Assembly: GCA_950022295.1 (NCBI GenBank) | Contig: OX465600.1 | Location: 305,546,031 to 305,610,030, forward strand | Origin: Bromus sterilis | Lineage: Eukaryota; Streptophyta; Magnoliopsida; Poales; Poaceae | Direction of reading: 5' to 3' | DNA length: 64,000 bases | In this document: piece by piece, positions 1 to 10,759 of the stretch | Layout: every line of letters begins with the position of its first letter | How positions within the stretch are numbered: position 1 is the first letter of the stretch | Made by a program: the position numbers and the translations under genes | Notes under the pieces: model-generated | Told to the model about the DNA's origin: nothing | Seen by the model: only the letters and a program-made list of their open reading frames with translations | Databases searched by the model: none

Positions 1-1831
1 GCCCACTGAATCACAAGTTGTGGGTGCGGTTGATCCACGTGATCGACTTGACCGTCTTTGCTTTGGAGAAAATGATGAAATTGAGGATGGCTCCGCCCTT
101 GATGATGAACCAAATGTTGACCATGAGCCCGAATGGTAAGAGCCTATTGAAAATCCAACTTCCATCATGACATTGGTAGCTAGACGGGTTGATGTTGACA
201 AGATCCTCACGGGATTGGGGCAAGGTATAGTTACTCGTCGTCAACTTATGAACTTTTGCGCTCACTTCTCGTTTGTGTCGTGTATTGAACCACTTAGGGT
301 CGAACAAGCCCTTGAGGACGCGGATTGGCTCATTGCAATGCAAGATGAGCTCACTAGCTTCACACGGAATGAAGTTTGGTCTCTCGTGGAGAGGCCTTCC
401 GGTCATGATCATAACATCATTGGAACCAAGTGGATATTCAAAAACAAGCAAGATGAATATGGTAATATCATTAGAAACAAGGCAAGACTAGTGGCTCAAG
501 GGTACTCCCAAGTTGAAGGCTTGGATTTTGATGAGACCTTTGCTCCCGTTGCTCGCCTTGAATCTATACGCATGTTTCTTGCTTATGCCGCATTCAATGG
601 ATTTCCATTATTTCAAATGGATGTGAAAAGTGCTTTTCTTAATGGTCCTCTACAAGAGGATGTATATGTAGCTCAACCACCTGGCTTTTGTGACCCTCAT
701 CACAAGGACCACGTGTAAAAACTTCATAAGGCATTATATGGTCTTAAGCAAGCTCCTAGGGCTTGGTATGACCATCTTAGGAAGTTTTTACTCGAGGAAG
801 GATTTGTGAGGGGTGTCATTGATGCCACTCTTTTTACCAAGAGAACAAATGGTGAATTGCTCATATGCCAAATCTATGTAGATGACATCATATTTGGTTC
901 ACCTAATCCATCTTTGTGCAAGTGGTTCTCGGAAACTATGACCAAGAACTTTGAGATGTCCATGATGGGGAGCTTGAAGTAATTCCTTGGATTTCAAATC
1001 GAGCAATTTGCCGAAGGAACCTTCATCTCTCAAACAAAGTACATTCAAGACATGCTCGTGAAGTTTGGTATGAAGGATGCCAAGCCATGCAAGACGCCCA
1101 TGCCAACCAAGGGATATCTAGATCAAGACCTTTCCGGTATTCCATTTGATGCTACTCTTTATCGTTCTATGATTGGGTCATTGCTTTACCTTTGTGCATC
1201 TAGACCGGATATCATGCTTAACGTAGGAATGTGTGCAAGATATCAAGCCTCTCCCATGGAGAGTCATCATTTGGCAGTTAAGCGCATTCTTAGATACCTT
1301 GTTCATAATCCTCTGTTGGGTCTTTGGTACCCCAAGGAAGCCAAGTTTGATCTCTTGGGGTACACCGATGCGGATTGGGCCGGAGATAAGGTGGATCGGA
1401 AGTCAACATCCGGTTCATGCCAATTTCTTGGGCGCTCATTGGTAAGTTGGCATTCCAAGAAGCAAAATTGTGTCTCCCTCTCCACCTCTGAAGCCGAGTA
1501 TGTGGCCGCCGCAAGCTGTGCTACTCAAGTTCTATGGATGAGGCAAACCTTGAAGGACTATGGCCTCACCTACAAGAAGGTACCCATCTTATGTGACAAT
1601 GAAAGTGCTATCAAGATTGCCAACAACCCTTGTCAACATCCCCGCACCAAGCATATTGACATTCGTCATCACTTCATATGGGATCATATTCAAAAGGGTG
1701 ATATTGTTCTTGCACATGTGGGCACCGACAAGCAACTTGCCGACATCTTCACCAAGCCATTGGATGAAGCAAGGTTTTTCCAACTAAGGGGTGAACTTGG
1801 TATCTTGGAACATTATAGCTTTACGGCTTAG
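1..1831 (+). pseudogene. Copia (Sirevirus-like) pol 3' part, copy E1: RT and RNase H
   Basis: This is the C-terminal part of a Ty1/Copia polyprotein, covering reverse transcriptase and RNase H, which would copy element RNA into DNA. Visible motifs are KWIFKNKQDEYGN and ARLVAQGYSQVEG, then MDVKSAFLNG, the catalytic box YVDDIIFGS, and RNase H motifs GYTDADWAGD, STSEAEYVAA and LCDNESAI. In-frame stops at 137-139, 716-718 and 980-982 break it. The true stop is at 1829-1831. The window start cuts the ORF, so gag, protease and integrase presumably lie upstream. It aligns base for base with 48665-50495 of copy E2 with scattered substitutions, and the two copies carry different stops, so each decayed separately. 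Confidence 0.93.
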
Positions 1832-2262
1832 GGGTATCTTGCTCTCATTCATGCACATAGCAACTATCATGTCTAGATGTAAGCATATCTGTAGGGGGAG
1901 ACACTCAATCAATGAGTTCTCGCCTTCTACATGATGCATAAATGAATTGCCACATCAACAATCCGCGTGCTCACCACGGTGAATCCACGTGTAGCGGTTA
2001 TCGATGGAGTAAGTGTCTTTGAACCCAAGGTACATCTTCGCGGTCTCAAAGAACTATACACTCAAACATGGTGACTTCGGCACCACCTCTCCTTTGCGAA
2101 AGGTTTGCTTTGATCATTCATGTGTGTGCATCCAGTGCTATGGTTTTGTGTGCTTATCTACTGTTGTCCCCTGACATGATTGTTTGATCGTCGAGCGTCC
2201 ACCTAATTCTTCATGTTTTTGGGCCTATTCGTCAACTTCCAGTGACCTGTCGGAATTCCGTT
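1832..2262 (+). other. Copia E1 untranslated spacer after pol
   Basis: Noncoding spacer between the pol stop and the palindromic promoter-like block. A purine run, tagggggagaca, near 1891 resembles the polypurine tract next to the 3' LTR. Bases up to 2125 match 50496-50790 of E2; beyond 2125 the E2 copy has been replaced by other sequence. No ORF of note was seen. Confidence 0.7.
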
Positions 2263-2458
2263 GGACTTCGGACGTCCGACGCGTCGGACGTCCGAAACCC
2301 GTCGGATTTCCGACATTACCTGTTGACCACACCTGGAGCTCCAGTCTATCCGGCCCACTTAGAATCAGCCCGTTTCGGATATCCGTTGGATGTCGGACGG
2401 CCGACGCGTCGGACGTCCGAAACACATCGGACGTCCGAAGTGGGCTGCCCTATATAAA
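2263..2458 (+). promoter_or_regulatory. Palindromic GGACGTCC cluster and TATA box ahead of the extra Copia ORF
   Basis: Four exact GGACGTCC cores lie at 2270, 2286, 2411 and 2429, mostly inside the 12-base palindrome TCGGACGTCCGA, with degenerate versions between them (TCGGATTTCCGA, TCGGACGGCCGA). A TATA box, TATATAAA, follows at 2451-2458. The same palindrome is repeated in the U3 part of the element's LTRs. GACGTC contains the ACGT core bound by plant bZIP factors in general. That this block acts as an internal promoter for the downstream ORF is inference from position. Confidence 0.6.
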
Positions 2459-2698
2459 CTGGGCGTCCGGCCGAGGGGCGAAGTTTTCCTTCCCCTCGGC
2501 CGTTCCCCTCTGGACTCCTCTGCGCCTCCACTGCCCGCAGTCGCCGCCGGCCGCCCCGGTCTCCCTGGTGCTCCTCTCCCCCGGATCTCCTCCCCCGCGG
2601 TACCTCTCGTCCCGATCTACCTTTCCATCCGATTGGTTTTTGCCATGGTTGCATGTTTCTTACCTCATTCTTGCATCCTCTTCCTCTAGGGATTCGCA

Positions 2699-3848
2699 AT
2701 GGTGAGGACAAAAACTTGCGGTCGCAAGGATCGTGAGGCCTCTGGTTCCCGTGGTATGCATTGCCCTAGCGTTCTCTCCTTCGTGTGTCTTACTTTGTTG
2801 ATTAGGGTTTCGTACTCATACTCGTCATATATGGCTAGGTGGTTCCGGGGATGAGCCGCCTCGTCTTCGTCGCCGCATGAAGCATCCGACCTACACGGAA
2901 CCCTCCTCGGACAGTGAGCACCCTCCTAGCGAGGACGATAGTCCCTATGCTTCTGAGTCTGAGGCTGACGAGGAGTTTGTCGTTGAAGAAGATGATCCCC
3001 CAGTGGTGACTCGCCCCTCCAAACTTGGGGTGCGTCGCCCGACTAAGGGCTCCTCATCGGCGTCTGGTGCTCGTGCAGGTGCTGATCCTGATGATGCGCC
3101 TCCTATCCCGATACATATCTCGTCTGAGCCGGTGGTTGCTACTGGACGTATGATGACAGATTACTCGAAGATCTCTTTAGATGCCTACCGCAAGCTTCTC
3201 CGTGTTAATCAGTTTGAGGCTCCTCGGGACTGTCTGGACAGCCGATCCCGGACCAATGTGCAAGCCGATATCTTCACGTCAGTTGCAGTTCGTCAGGATC
3301 TTGCTAACTCCCATGCCTGCATCCCCCTTGACTTCATCCGGGAGAATCCAGACAAATTTCCCGGTGTGATGGAGCTTATTGAGTCTGTGGGGCTCGGTCC
3401 AGTGTTCAGCTTTCGGCATGACTGGAACTCTGCTGCGATCCTTCAATTCTATGCCACCTGCTACTTTCACACCGATCACCGGGCGATCTCATGGATGACT
3501 GGGGAGCAGCAGTGCACCTCCACCTTTGCTCAGTTTCAGAGGGCTCTGCACATTCGCGCCTCTGGAGTCCGGCTTCATGTCTCTACCAAGGAGAAGCCCA
3601 AGGGGATCCTGATGATGCGTGCTATTTCATTCAACTGCCACTCCAACCACACGGTGGTCTCGCGCCTTATCCAGTCCAAGAACTCCCTCAAGGCTCGTCT
3701 GCGTGCACATGGCGAGGCCAATGTCAGTGATGATGAGCGCCTTCCGGATGCTCCTCCCGCTGATCTTGGATTCGATTTTCCTTCTGGACCAGAGTGGGAG
3801 GATTTCTTCTCTGGAGACCCTGGTGCTAGTGGCAGTGGGACTCACTAG
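2699..3848 (+). CDS. Extra ORF between pol and 3' LTR of the Copia element, probably spliced
   Basis: A sense-strand ORF sits between pol and the 3' LTR, where Sirevirus-type Copia elements (Maximus, SIRE1) can carry an additional or envelope-like gene. From the ATG at 2699, a first exon to 2753 reads in phase into the long ORF if the GT-AG intron 2754-2838 (85 bp) is removed, giving about 354 residues. The N-terminus is basic (MVRTKTCGRKDR). An acidic Ser/Asp/Glu-rich stretch follows, then a globular region with FSFRHDWNSAAILQFYATC and ISWMTGE, resembling uncharacterised grass retrotransposon ORFs (putative plant transposon protein type). No clear signal peptide or membrane helix was seen, so a true envelope role is not supported. 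It is uninterrupted, unlike pol upstream. Confidence 0.65.
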
Positions 3849-4325
3849 TTTGTCAGCACGTGTGCCCCTTTTTGGTCCTTGATGCCAAAGGGGGAGAGTC
3901 AGTCATATGTCGTATGTGGTTCTTTTGGTGTCTAAGTGTTCGTATGTTCGTCTCTTGATTATGTCGTTATGTGGGATCTGATGTGTGTAAGACCTTTTAT
4001 GTGTGATTGTCTTGTGTACTGTATAATGCATTGTGTACCTTGTGTTACGCTTGGTTTTGCTCTTGCGTTTGGATGGCTTGTGGCATTATTGGTCTATTAT
4101 GTTTGGTGCAATCTAATATTTCATCTCCATAATCAACGATTGCGCCGTGATATCATGTATTGTGACTCGCTCCAAAATGTGTGCATCTTGTGTGAAAATA
4201 GAGAATCTTATATGCACACATTAAGGGGGAGCTCATTGTAAAACTTGCTCCCACCAAAAGCATATTGTTGAACAATTTTGGGGAGCTATATGTATGTTGT
4301 CATCAACTACCAAAAAGGGGGAGAT
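3849..4325 (+). other. Copia E1 pre-LTR spacer with repeated polypurine tracts
   Basis: Noncoding spacer before the 3' LTR. It contains several polypurine tracts: caaagggggagag near 3888, ttaagggggagctc near 4222, and aaaaagggggagat at 4312-4325 directly against the LTR. The last would prime plus-strand DNA synthesis. Multiplied polypurine tracts are described for Sireviruses, which supports that assignment. Confidence 0.75.
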
Positions 4326-5735
4326 TGAAAGTGCTATCTTGCCCCTAATGATATTTTGATGTTGATGACAATTTACATATAGAGGACTAATCATGTGTGC
4401 CAAGTATATCTCAGGTTTTAGTCCTCGGTGCGGTGTGTTGGTGGATCAAGGACCATCTAGTCATGTCGATGTGCTCAAGAAATGATATTAAAGTGTAAGT
4501 TTTTTGGTTTATCTTGAGTATAGGGATCCCCGCACTATTAAGAGGGGATCAGTGGGTTTGTGTTTAAGATTTGCTCAAAGCTAATTAAAAACAAAAAACA
4601 TCTCGACACAAAAGTGGAGCTCCAAAGTAAAAATATGATCACTGCTTTCGGGCGTCCGACGTGTTTCGGACGTCCGACATTTCAAAGTTTCGGACGTCCG
4701 ACATCTCGTATGTTGGTTATTATAAGAAAGGTCAGTAGACATGCAAAAATGACGGGCTTCCGACGAACTTCGGACGTCCGATCCATCGGACGTCCGATCC
4801 GTCGGACGTCCGAACTCTGTCGGACTTCCGTTGAGCTACTGTTCTTTTCTTTGCGATGTTCATTGCTGCACCCATAGATTACACTTCGGACGTCCGACCT
4901 GGCTCGGACGTCCGACATGTGAACTTTCGGACGTCCGATACCTGACGGACGTCCGACACTTACACAGGATTATTCTTCCAACGACCATTTCGCCTCTTGG
5001 ACTATAAATACCCCCTCACTCCCACTTGTGAGGGTTGACCACTTCATTTAAGACACCCAAGAACACAAGTGCTCCCTCTCACTCTCTCCCTCACCAAATC
5101 TCAGATCCCGGAGAGTTCCTTGAGAGTTCTAGACGGATCTTTCACCCAGTGATAGATCCGCCCCTTCCCCATCTTCCAACCAAAGCAAATCGTGTTTTGA
5201 GCAAGTCTTGAGAATTTCCCATTGATCTTGTTACTCTTGGAGGTTGGAGACTCCTAGGCGGGTAGGAGTTCTTCGGAGAGGAATCGACCATTGTGATTAC
5301 CCCCGTTGAGTTTGTGAGGGTTTGGTGACCACCTTTAAGGTCAACCGGTAGTGGTTGGGAATCGCCTTCGTGGTGATATCTCAAGGGGAATAGAGTGAGC
5401 CTTCGTGGCGTTGGTGTGCCTTCGTGGTTTCACCCACTCTCTCCGAACGGTGAGTAGCTTCCCTCCAAGCAAGTGAACATCGGGATACATCGTTGTCTCC
5501 GCGTCATTCGGTTATCCCTACTCTTTTCCCTTACTACTTGTACTACCGTATTATTTGCCCCTCACTTCCTTGTGTGTATTGTGCTTCTTGTTTATCTTGT
5601 CTTTGCTAAATAGACCTTGCAATTATTAGGCACACTTTGTTTTCCGCACTATTGCTTAAAAATTGCTAAGTAGTGATAAAATTTGTAATAAGACCTATTC
5701 ACCCCCCCCCCTCTAGGTCTATCTCGATCCTTTCA
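4326..5735 (+). repeat. 3' LTR of Copia element E1
   Basis: A 1,410-bp long terminal repeat running from TGAAAGTGCTATC to ATCCTTTCA. It is the counterpart of the LTR at 43199-44590, with small indels mainly in the palindrome-rich U3. A polypurine tract sits immediately to its left and the 5-bp target duplication GTTTC to its right (5736-5740). U3 holds the GGACGTCC array, then a TATA box at 5003-5010. A C-run near 5701 is longer here than in the other LTR. Confidence 0.95.
4649..5010 (+). promoter_or_regulatory. LTR U3 palindrome array and TATA box (E1)
   Basis: Nine exact GGACGTCC cores, most within TCGGACGTCCGA-like palindromes, lie between 4668 and 4955. TATAAATA follows at 5003-5010. The equivalent LTR of E2 (43522-43868) has seven exact cores and one broken core (GGACGTCA). 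The layout suggests an enhancer array upstream of the Pol II start; binding by ACGT-core (bZIP) factors is inferred only. Confidence 0.6.
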
Positions 5736-6955
5736 GTTTCGCTGATGTTAAGGTGGGTCTAGCGCATCCTCGCGGGGGATGGCGGCCTATGGCTCGAATT
5801 AATCAAGGCTAAGTACTTTCGGGGTCGCGCGCTCTTAGCCTGCCCGACAATGGTTGGCTCCCAGTTCTGGCGGGCCATCCAGTCGATTAAGCACGAGTTC
5901 CGTTCTGGCCTGTCCGTCTCGGTGGGGGATTGGGCGGACACGCTGTTCTAGCTTGACCCCTGGCTGGACAGGACCCACCTGCGGGTGTCCTTTCCGGGGC
6001 TCTTTTCTATTTGCGCGGACCCGGAGATTCTGGTCGCCGCGGCGGGTGCCAATGGTCGTTGGCACCTCCCATTCCGGCGCGCCTTCGGCCCTGTCGAGAG
6101 GGCGGCGTGGGACGCGCTGATTGGCCTCATCCCAATGGCTCGTCCCTCTCTACAGGACCATTTCTCCTAGCACCTGGCACCGTCGGGACAGTACTCGGTG
6201 AGCTCAAGCTACCGCGCCCCGACCCTGCCCTGGCTGGCCCATCTATGGAAGGCACCGCTCCCACTCAAGATTAAGATCTTCGTTTGGCAGTTGCTTCGGG
6301 ATCTCTTGCCCTCGGGTACCGAGGTCATGAAGCGAAAGGGCCCAGGTAATGGGATTTGCCCCCTGTGTGGGGTCCTTGAGGACGGGGCGCATATATTATT
6401 TTCCTGCGTGGCGGCCAGGTTTATGTGGAACTATATGCGGGAAGCCCTTGGGCCAGATTTGGAGGCGGCGGACTTGGCAGAGTTCCTCCAGAGGCGGGCC
6501 CACCAGCCTAACAGGAGGAGGCGTATCTTTTGGCTGTTGTTCGCGGCGCTGGCCTGGACGCTCTGGAACACTAGGAACAAGATGGATATTGAGCGCGTCT
6601 TCTTGTGGCGGGCGTCTGATATGGTCTTCAAATTTCTTGCTTTCTTGCGGCAGTGGCGCCTGTTATCCCGACGCAGGGATAGGGAGTTCATCCTTCGGGC
6701 GACTGACGCCTTGACGAGCACGGGGCGACGCCTGATCTCTCCTACTATGGCGGCGACATGATGTTGTAACTTCCGATGAGGACCCTTTATTGTGTGTGTC
6801 ACCCTTCGATCTAGTTGTTGTGGGAGCTTCCCCTAGATGTTTTTGGGCCATGATGTGTTGTTGCCCCATCTATTTGAATCTTTTTAACGAATGATTGGAC
6901 TTGTGGTTGGTGCTTTATTTATAAAGTGGGGCGAAAGCCTAATTTCTCTCTCTCA
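5736..6955 (+). mobile_element. LINE, 3' part: end of ORF2 and 3' UTR
   Basis: This is the C-terminal end of a non-LTR retrotransposon ORF2. The reading resumes at the Copia target duplication GTTTC (VSLMLRWV, then GSQFWRAIQSIKHEF). It passes through stops near 5767 and 5948 into an ORF to 6761 with the zf-RVT domain: IKIFVWQLLRDLLPSG, then CPLCGVLEDGAHILFSC. A short 3' UTR ends with ataaagtggggcgaaagcc, a tail shared with the element at 9117-9859. The reading continues exactly where the LINE piece ending at 43198 stops, so the two are halves of one element split by a Copia insertion. Confidence 0.88.
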
Positions 6956-7253
6956 TACGCTCGTGTGGACTCTTTTCATTTTTTATGTCACTTCACCACG
7001 ACCAGCACTACTTACCACACGGTGCCAACCGATATGTATTCATCGTTTGGGAGTTGAGGAGCACCGCACTGGCGGGCACCAAATCCTGACTCTATTTGAT
7101 ATTGTAGGTATAAATAGAAAAAATATAAATTTGGTCATAATTTAAAAAGAACAAAATTTGTTCACGAGCGCAAATTAAATGAAAAGTAAAAGCACCACAA
7201 TTGATCGATAAAAAATATTACATGACTTATCAACCATATAATCTATTAGAGAT
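6956..7253. other. Unassigned AT-rich sequence
   Basis: No convincing gene, repeat boundary or RNA was seen. Short ORFs here lack recognisable domains. Confidence 0.4.
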
Positions 7254-7860
7254 ACTACTGGAAAAATTGTCATCGCCGAGTTCTTTTGCTGCCTGCCATG
7301 CTCAGCGAAGTGAAGTTCTCGGTAGGGACACATGTTATTTGTCTATCGACCAAAAAGCATTCGACAAACAGAAATAACCTGGGCTATTAGCCATTCGCCG
7401 AGATCTTTGTATGCGGCTCTCGGCAATCTCCTGACATGTGGTCCCACGGGGCGACAAGTTGTGGACACGTGACGTCGACCTGAATTTACCAAGTTTGTTC
7501 TAACGGGTACTCATCATATATTTTACCACTTCCTTTTATTAATTGTGATATTCAATGCAAGATGTAAACACCGAGAACTCCATGTAATCCCTCTGCAAAG
7601 AGCTCATAGACAGGCCCAGATGGTGTGGAGTGGTTGATTGGCGGTAGGTATTCAATACGTGAGTACCCGCACTCGATAAAGCCGATGGTTATGTTATAAA
7701 GCTTCCCACGATCGGGGAAAAACCTCATTTAACGGGCGCATCCCCTAGGTGGCATCCCTCTTGTTGTCGCCGCTCCTCTCCACCTTTCATTTGTCGCCGA
7801 GTACTTTCAAGAAGGCAAAGCGCCGCAAATCGGGATCTCGGCAAACGAATCAATTGTCTT
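7254..7860. repeat. Probable CACTA-type terminal remnant with gccgag repeats
   Basis: The left end reads TACTACTGGAAAAATTG, close to the CACTACTGGAAAA type of CACTA terminus with the first base changed. Several GCCGAG/CTCGGC subterminal motifs follow (near 7273, 7396, 7423, 7796 and 7841). No matching right terminus was found, so the element is incomplete or badly decayed. Confidence 0.45.
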
Positions 7861-9104
7861 GCACAACATTAACATTTTTTAAACTTGTGGATTTTGAGGT
7901 TTTTAGGTAAAACTAAGCTTTGGAGTATATATATTTATATTTATTTTCAAATATATAAACAACATAAAAAAGAGTTTGAATGAAGAAACCTAAACAAAAA
8001 ATGATGTAACTTGCAAGTTGGGTCAGCCCATACTACTGACTGGGAGAGTGTCTCGCATGAAGCAATAAATAGACATGCCCAGTTGTAGGTGATGCCCATG
8101 ATGATGGTTAATTCCACATTTCCGTATATTTGTCAAGGATTTACGTGGGTCATCTGTTAGCATGGCCCCTCTAAACGTGTTTTTGCTGTCCTTTTTGTCT
8201 TTATTTTGGGTTTTATATTGCTTTTCATGTTTTCCATTTTTTCATTTTTTACATTTAGCGAATACATGAACATCTATTCTCATATACAATTATTTTGTTC
8301 TAAAATATAGAAACATTTTTTTGAGATAAATCAAAATTATTTAAATATTTGAATATGGGCTTTCAAGTAATGAACATGTACCTTAAATACATTGACACTT
8401 TTTGTCGGTATACACAATGTTTTTTTACTTTATAAACGTTTAAGCTAAACTATATATGAAATAGTTTGATCATGTTCATAGAAAAAAACATCAACACCGG
8501 AATAGCAAAACTATATAGTTAGATTTATTGTGAAGTATATTGGTGTAATATATCTAATTGCTATTCTAGTTGTAGAAACTTTTTCGCTAAAACCTTTTCC
8601 TTAAACTTAGGATAGAATTTAATTATAAGCATTATATTAGTATTTAATAGAGGGAGTAACATTTTCTTTCTTAAAGTTGCTACAAATAGCTTTGCTTAGT
8701 TGGATATATAAGTGAGCACGTGTAGCGAGTTGCACCATCTCGCCTATTTGACCGCTACAACGATAGAGAAGCTAGTGTTCAAAATTTTGAAGTTCATGCA
8801 ATCAAAGATTTACTTATAATCTTCTAAATCCATGCATGAACGAAAAAATTGTAAATATAAGGCCACTCCCAATTGTCTCTTATATATCATCTCTTGGTGT
8901 GTGCTAGCTGTTTTGATACAACTCAACCAATGCCACATCCCACTGAATCCTTGCCTTATTCTCCCCGAGTCCTTTCCTAGTAAGATAGGGTATATGGGGG
9001 TTCTGGAGGATAACTTTTTGGAAAAAACGGTTTTTTTATTAACTTGTTTAGTAACGTGGATCCTATTATCTTTCACAACCAATCATGAGTCAACACGGAG
9101 ACTT
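7861..9104. other. Unassigned AT-rich intergenic sequence
   Basis: AT-rich sequence with poly-T and poly-A runs and no ORF with recognisable domains. Parts around 8450-8660 look like decayed MITE sequence, but no inverted termini could be fixed. Confidence 0.35.
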
Positions 9105-9871
9105 AATTAGTCTTGTTGTGCAGGCGTCGACGCCTCCCACAGTGAGTGGGAGGGTCATCCAGATCGGAGGACTTATGTCGGGCACTGAGTGGACAGTGAT
9201 CTCTACTCGTCCGACCAGGGTCGAAGCGTCGTGAGGTGAAGGGTGGCGTTGTCTTGGGGCAGGAATGCCGGGGCGGCGACCCTGGATTGTGGACCACATG
9301 GTTGCTTTCCAGCAGGCACCATGGTGGTGGTGGTGGTGGTGGCTCCTCCCGGTTGTGTGGGCAACGGGTGGTGGAGCGGCGGGTAGCTCGGGCATTCACT
9401 CTCTAGTAGGGCGATGCCCTGATCCGGATCTGAGAACTAGACCTCTTCGTGCTCTCCCTAGCGGCATCGATGGCACGTGTGAGTTGCCGAGTGAGAGCTC
9501 TATGTCTTGGCACCGGCGGGCGGCGACACCCGTGGGTGCCGCTCTCTTCCTGAAGACGTCGTCGTGGTTCTTCTCCTCGTGCCATGGCTCCGGGTGAAGA
9601 CCCTTGTCCATCTGTACTCGGCAGCAGCGACTCTCTGCACCGTTCGCCCTCTTGAGGGCTTTGATGTGGAGCCTAGGTGTGTTAGGATGTAGCGTGGGGT
9701 TGTGTGTGATTTTGCCGATGCCTTCTACTGGTCGCGTAGGTGCACCGCTTATCTCAGGATCGGCCTTGTAAGAGGGTTACCTCACCACCTTGTATCGTTC
9801 GGCCGTGTACTTTGGTTCAATTCCTTTATCTATAAAAGGGGGCGAAAGCCTACTTTCTCAATTAGTCTTGT
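9105..9871 (+). mobile_element. Short 5'-truncated LINE insertion with 12-bp target duplication
   Basis: The 12-bp direct repeat AATTAGTCTTGT occurs at 9105-9116 and 9860-9871, flanking a GC-rich 743-bp body. The body ends ctataaaagggggcgaaagcc, the same tail as the LINE 3' end near 6920-6940, so it is probably the 3' UTR of a related LINE. A (GGT)n run lies near 9321. Overlapping short ORFs inside have no recognisable domain. Confidence 0.8.
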
Positions 9872-9964
9872 GGGATGCCACGCTCACATGTCTTCTTAAT
9901 TACGGGCCCGGTAAGAAGATAGCATGCATGATATGAGCCATGACACACTTTCTGTTATATAATA

Positions 9965-10021
9965 CTTCCTCCGATCCATAGATACATCAATTTTAGGACA
10001 AGTAATATGGATCGGAGGGAG
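9965..10021. mobile_element. Small Stowaway-type MITE
   Basis: A 57-bp element bounded by TA at 9963-9964 and 10022-10023. Its terminal inverted repeats are CTTCCTCCGATCCATA and TATGGATCGGAGGGAG, the typical Stowaway/mariner MITE terminus of grasses. Confidence 0.85.
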
Positions 10022-10638
10022 TAATAGTTTCTAGGTCCTTCGGGACCTTTCTTGCTGTAAAAAACAAACATGCATGGTTTCGCATGATGCTTTTATTATC
10101 GACTTACTTAGTTAATTGTGGTGTTCAAAAGTTCATATGGGTTGTGTGTCACCTCCTCTACGTACATATCATGTTTTATGGTTAATTTGTCAACTTACAT
10201 TTACTGTGTATAAATACCAGCTAGGGAGCACATGCATGATCTTGTGACACGCATGTTACCACATGGCTGATCGTATAGGCCTAGATAAATAATAAGGCAT
10301 GGTTGACAACGAACATGAATGAAAAAAGTACACGTGTTGAGTATACCGAATTAGGAACGCATAACTATGCTCGTCAGATCAGATCCGAATTTTCGTTTCT
10401 TAGCAAGCTTGCTTAAGAAACTTTGCCATGCTGTTCTGTTATGTTTGCTTAACAAGTTTAATGATCAACAATGATGTATGCATAGTTGAGAAGTAACTAA
10501 TTAACACACCGCTGATGTACGTACTTGTCTATAAATACCGACTACGGTATTGGGGCAAAGCAGAGCACGGGCGTTACGGTCAACTACTGCACCTAAGCTT
10601 CCTTTAGTGGTGTGTGCGAGTGGGAACCAAGGGCATCA
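10022..10638 (+). promoter_or_regulatory. Upstream region of the orphan terpene synthase exon, with TATA-like boxes
   Basis: There is no ORF of note. TATAAATACC occurs near 10210 and again near 10531, the latter about 110 bp before the ATG at 10639 and so at a plausible promoter distance. No other feature was resolved. Confidence 0.4.
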
Positions 10639-10759
10639 ATGGCTAAGTCGGGGGAGAAGCATGCGGGTGGTGGCTACACGGTCATGCGGTAGATTATCGT
10701 CTCAGCGTGTGTGGGGGGACTTCTTCATCCGCAACCCTACGCTGCCCCATACTCATCAG
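10639..10759 (+). pseudogene. Orphan copy of terpene synthase exon 1
   Basis: The sequence starts MAKSGEKHAGGGYT and, after a frameshift and a stop, ends in another frame with RVWGDFFIRNPTLPHTHQ before a GT donor at 10760. It matches the first exon at 12739-12894 (VWGDFFIQNPTLPHTHQ), which precedes the rest of a terpene synthase gene. No second exon follows before the downstream copy. The preceding untranslated sequence also resembles the other copy, so this is a local duplicate of the promoter and first exon that lost its reading frame. Confidence 0.75.

Noticed and set aside
2184..2711. Coding frames of 99-173 codons over 2184-2711
   Set aside because: They are produced by the GGACGTCC palindromes and GC-rich leader; they overlap in several frames and have no domain.
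5701..5711. C-run at the LTR end as a sign of assembly error
   Set aside because: A similar but shorter run is present in the other LTR, so it is a natural homopolymer whose length may be imprecise.
9090..9399. His-rich minus-strand protein
   Set aside because: Its His run is the complement of a (GGT)n microsatellite inside a retroposon.
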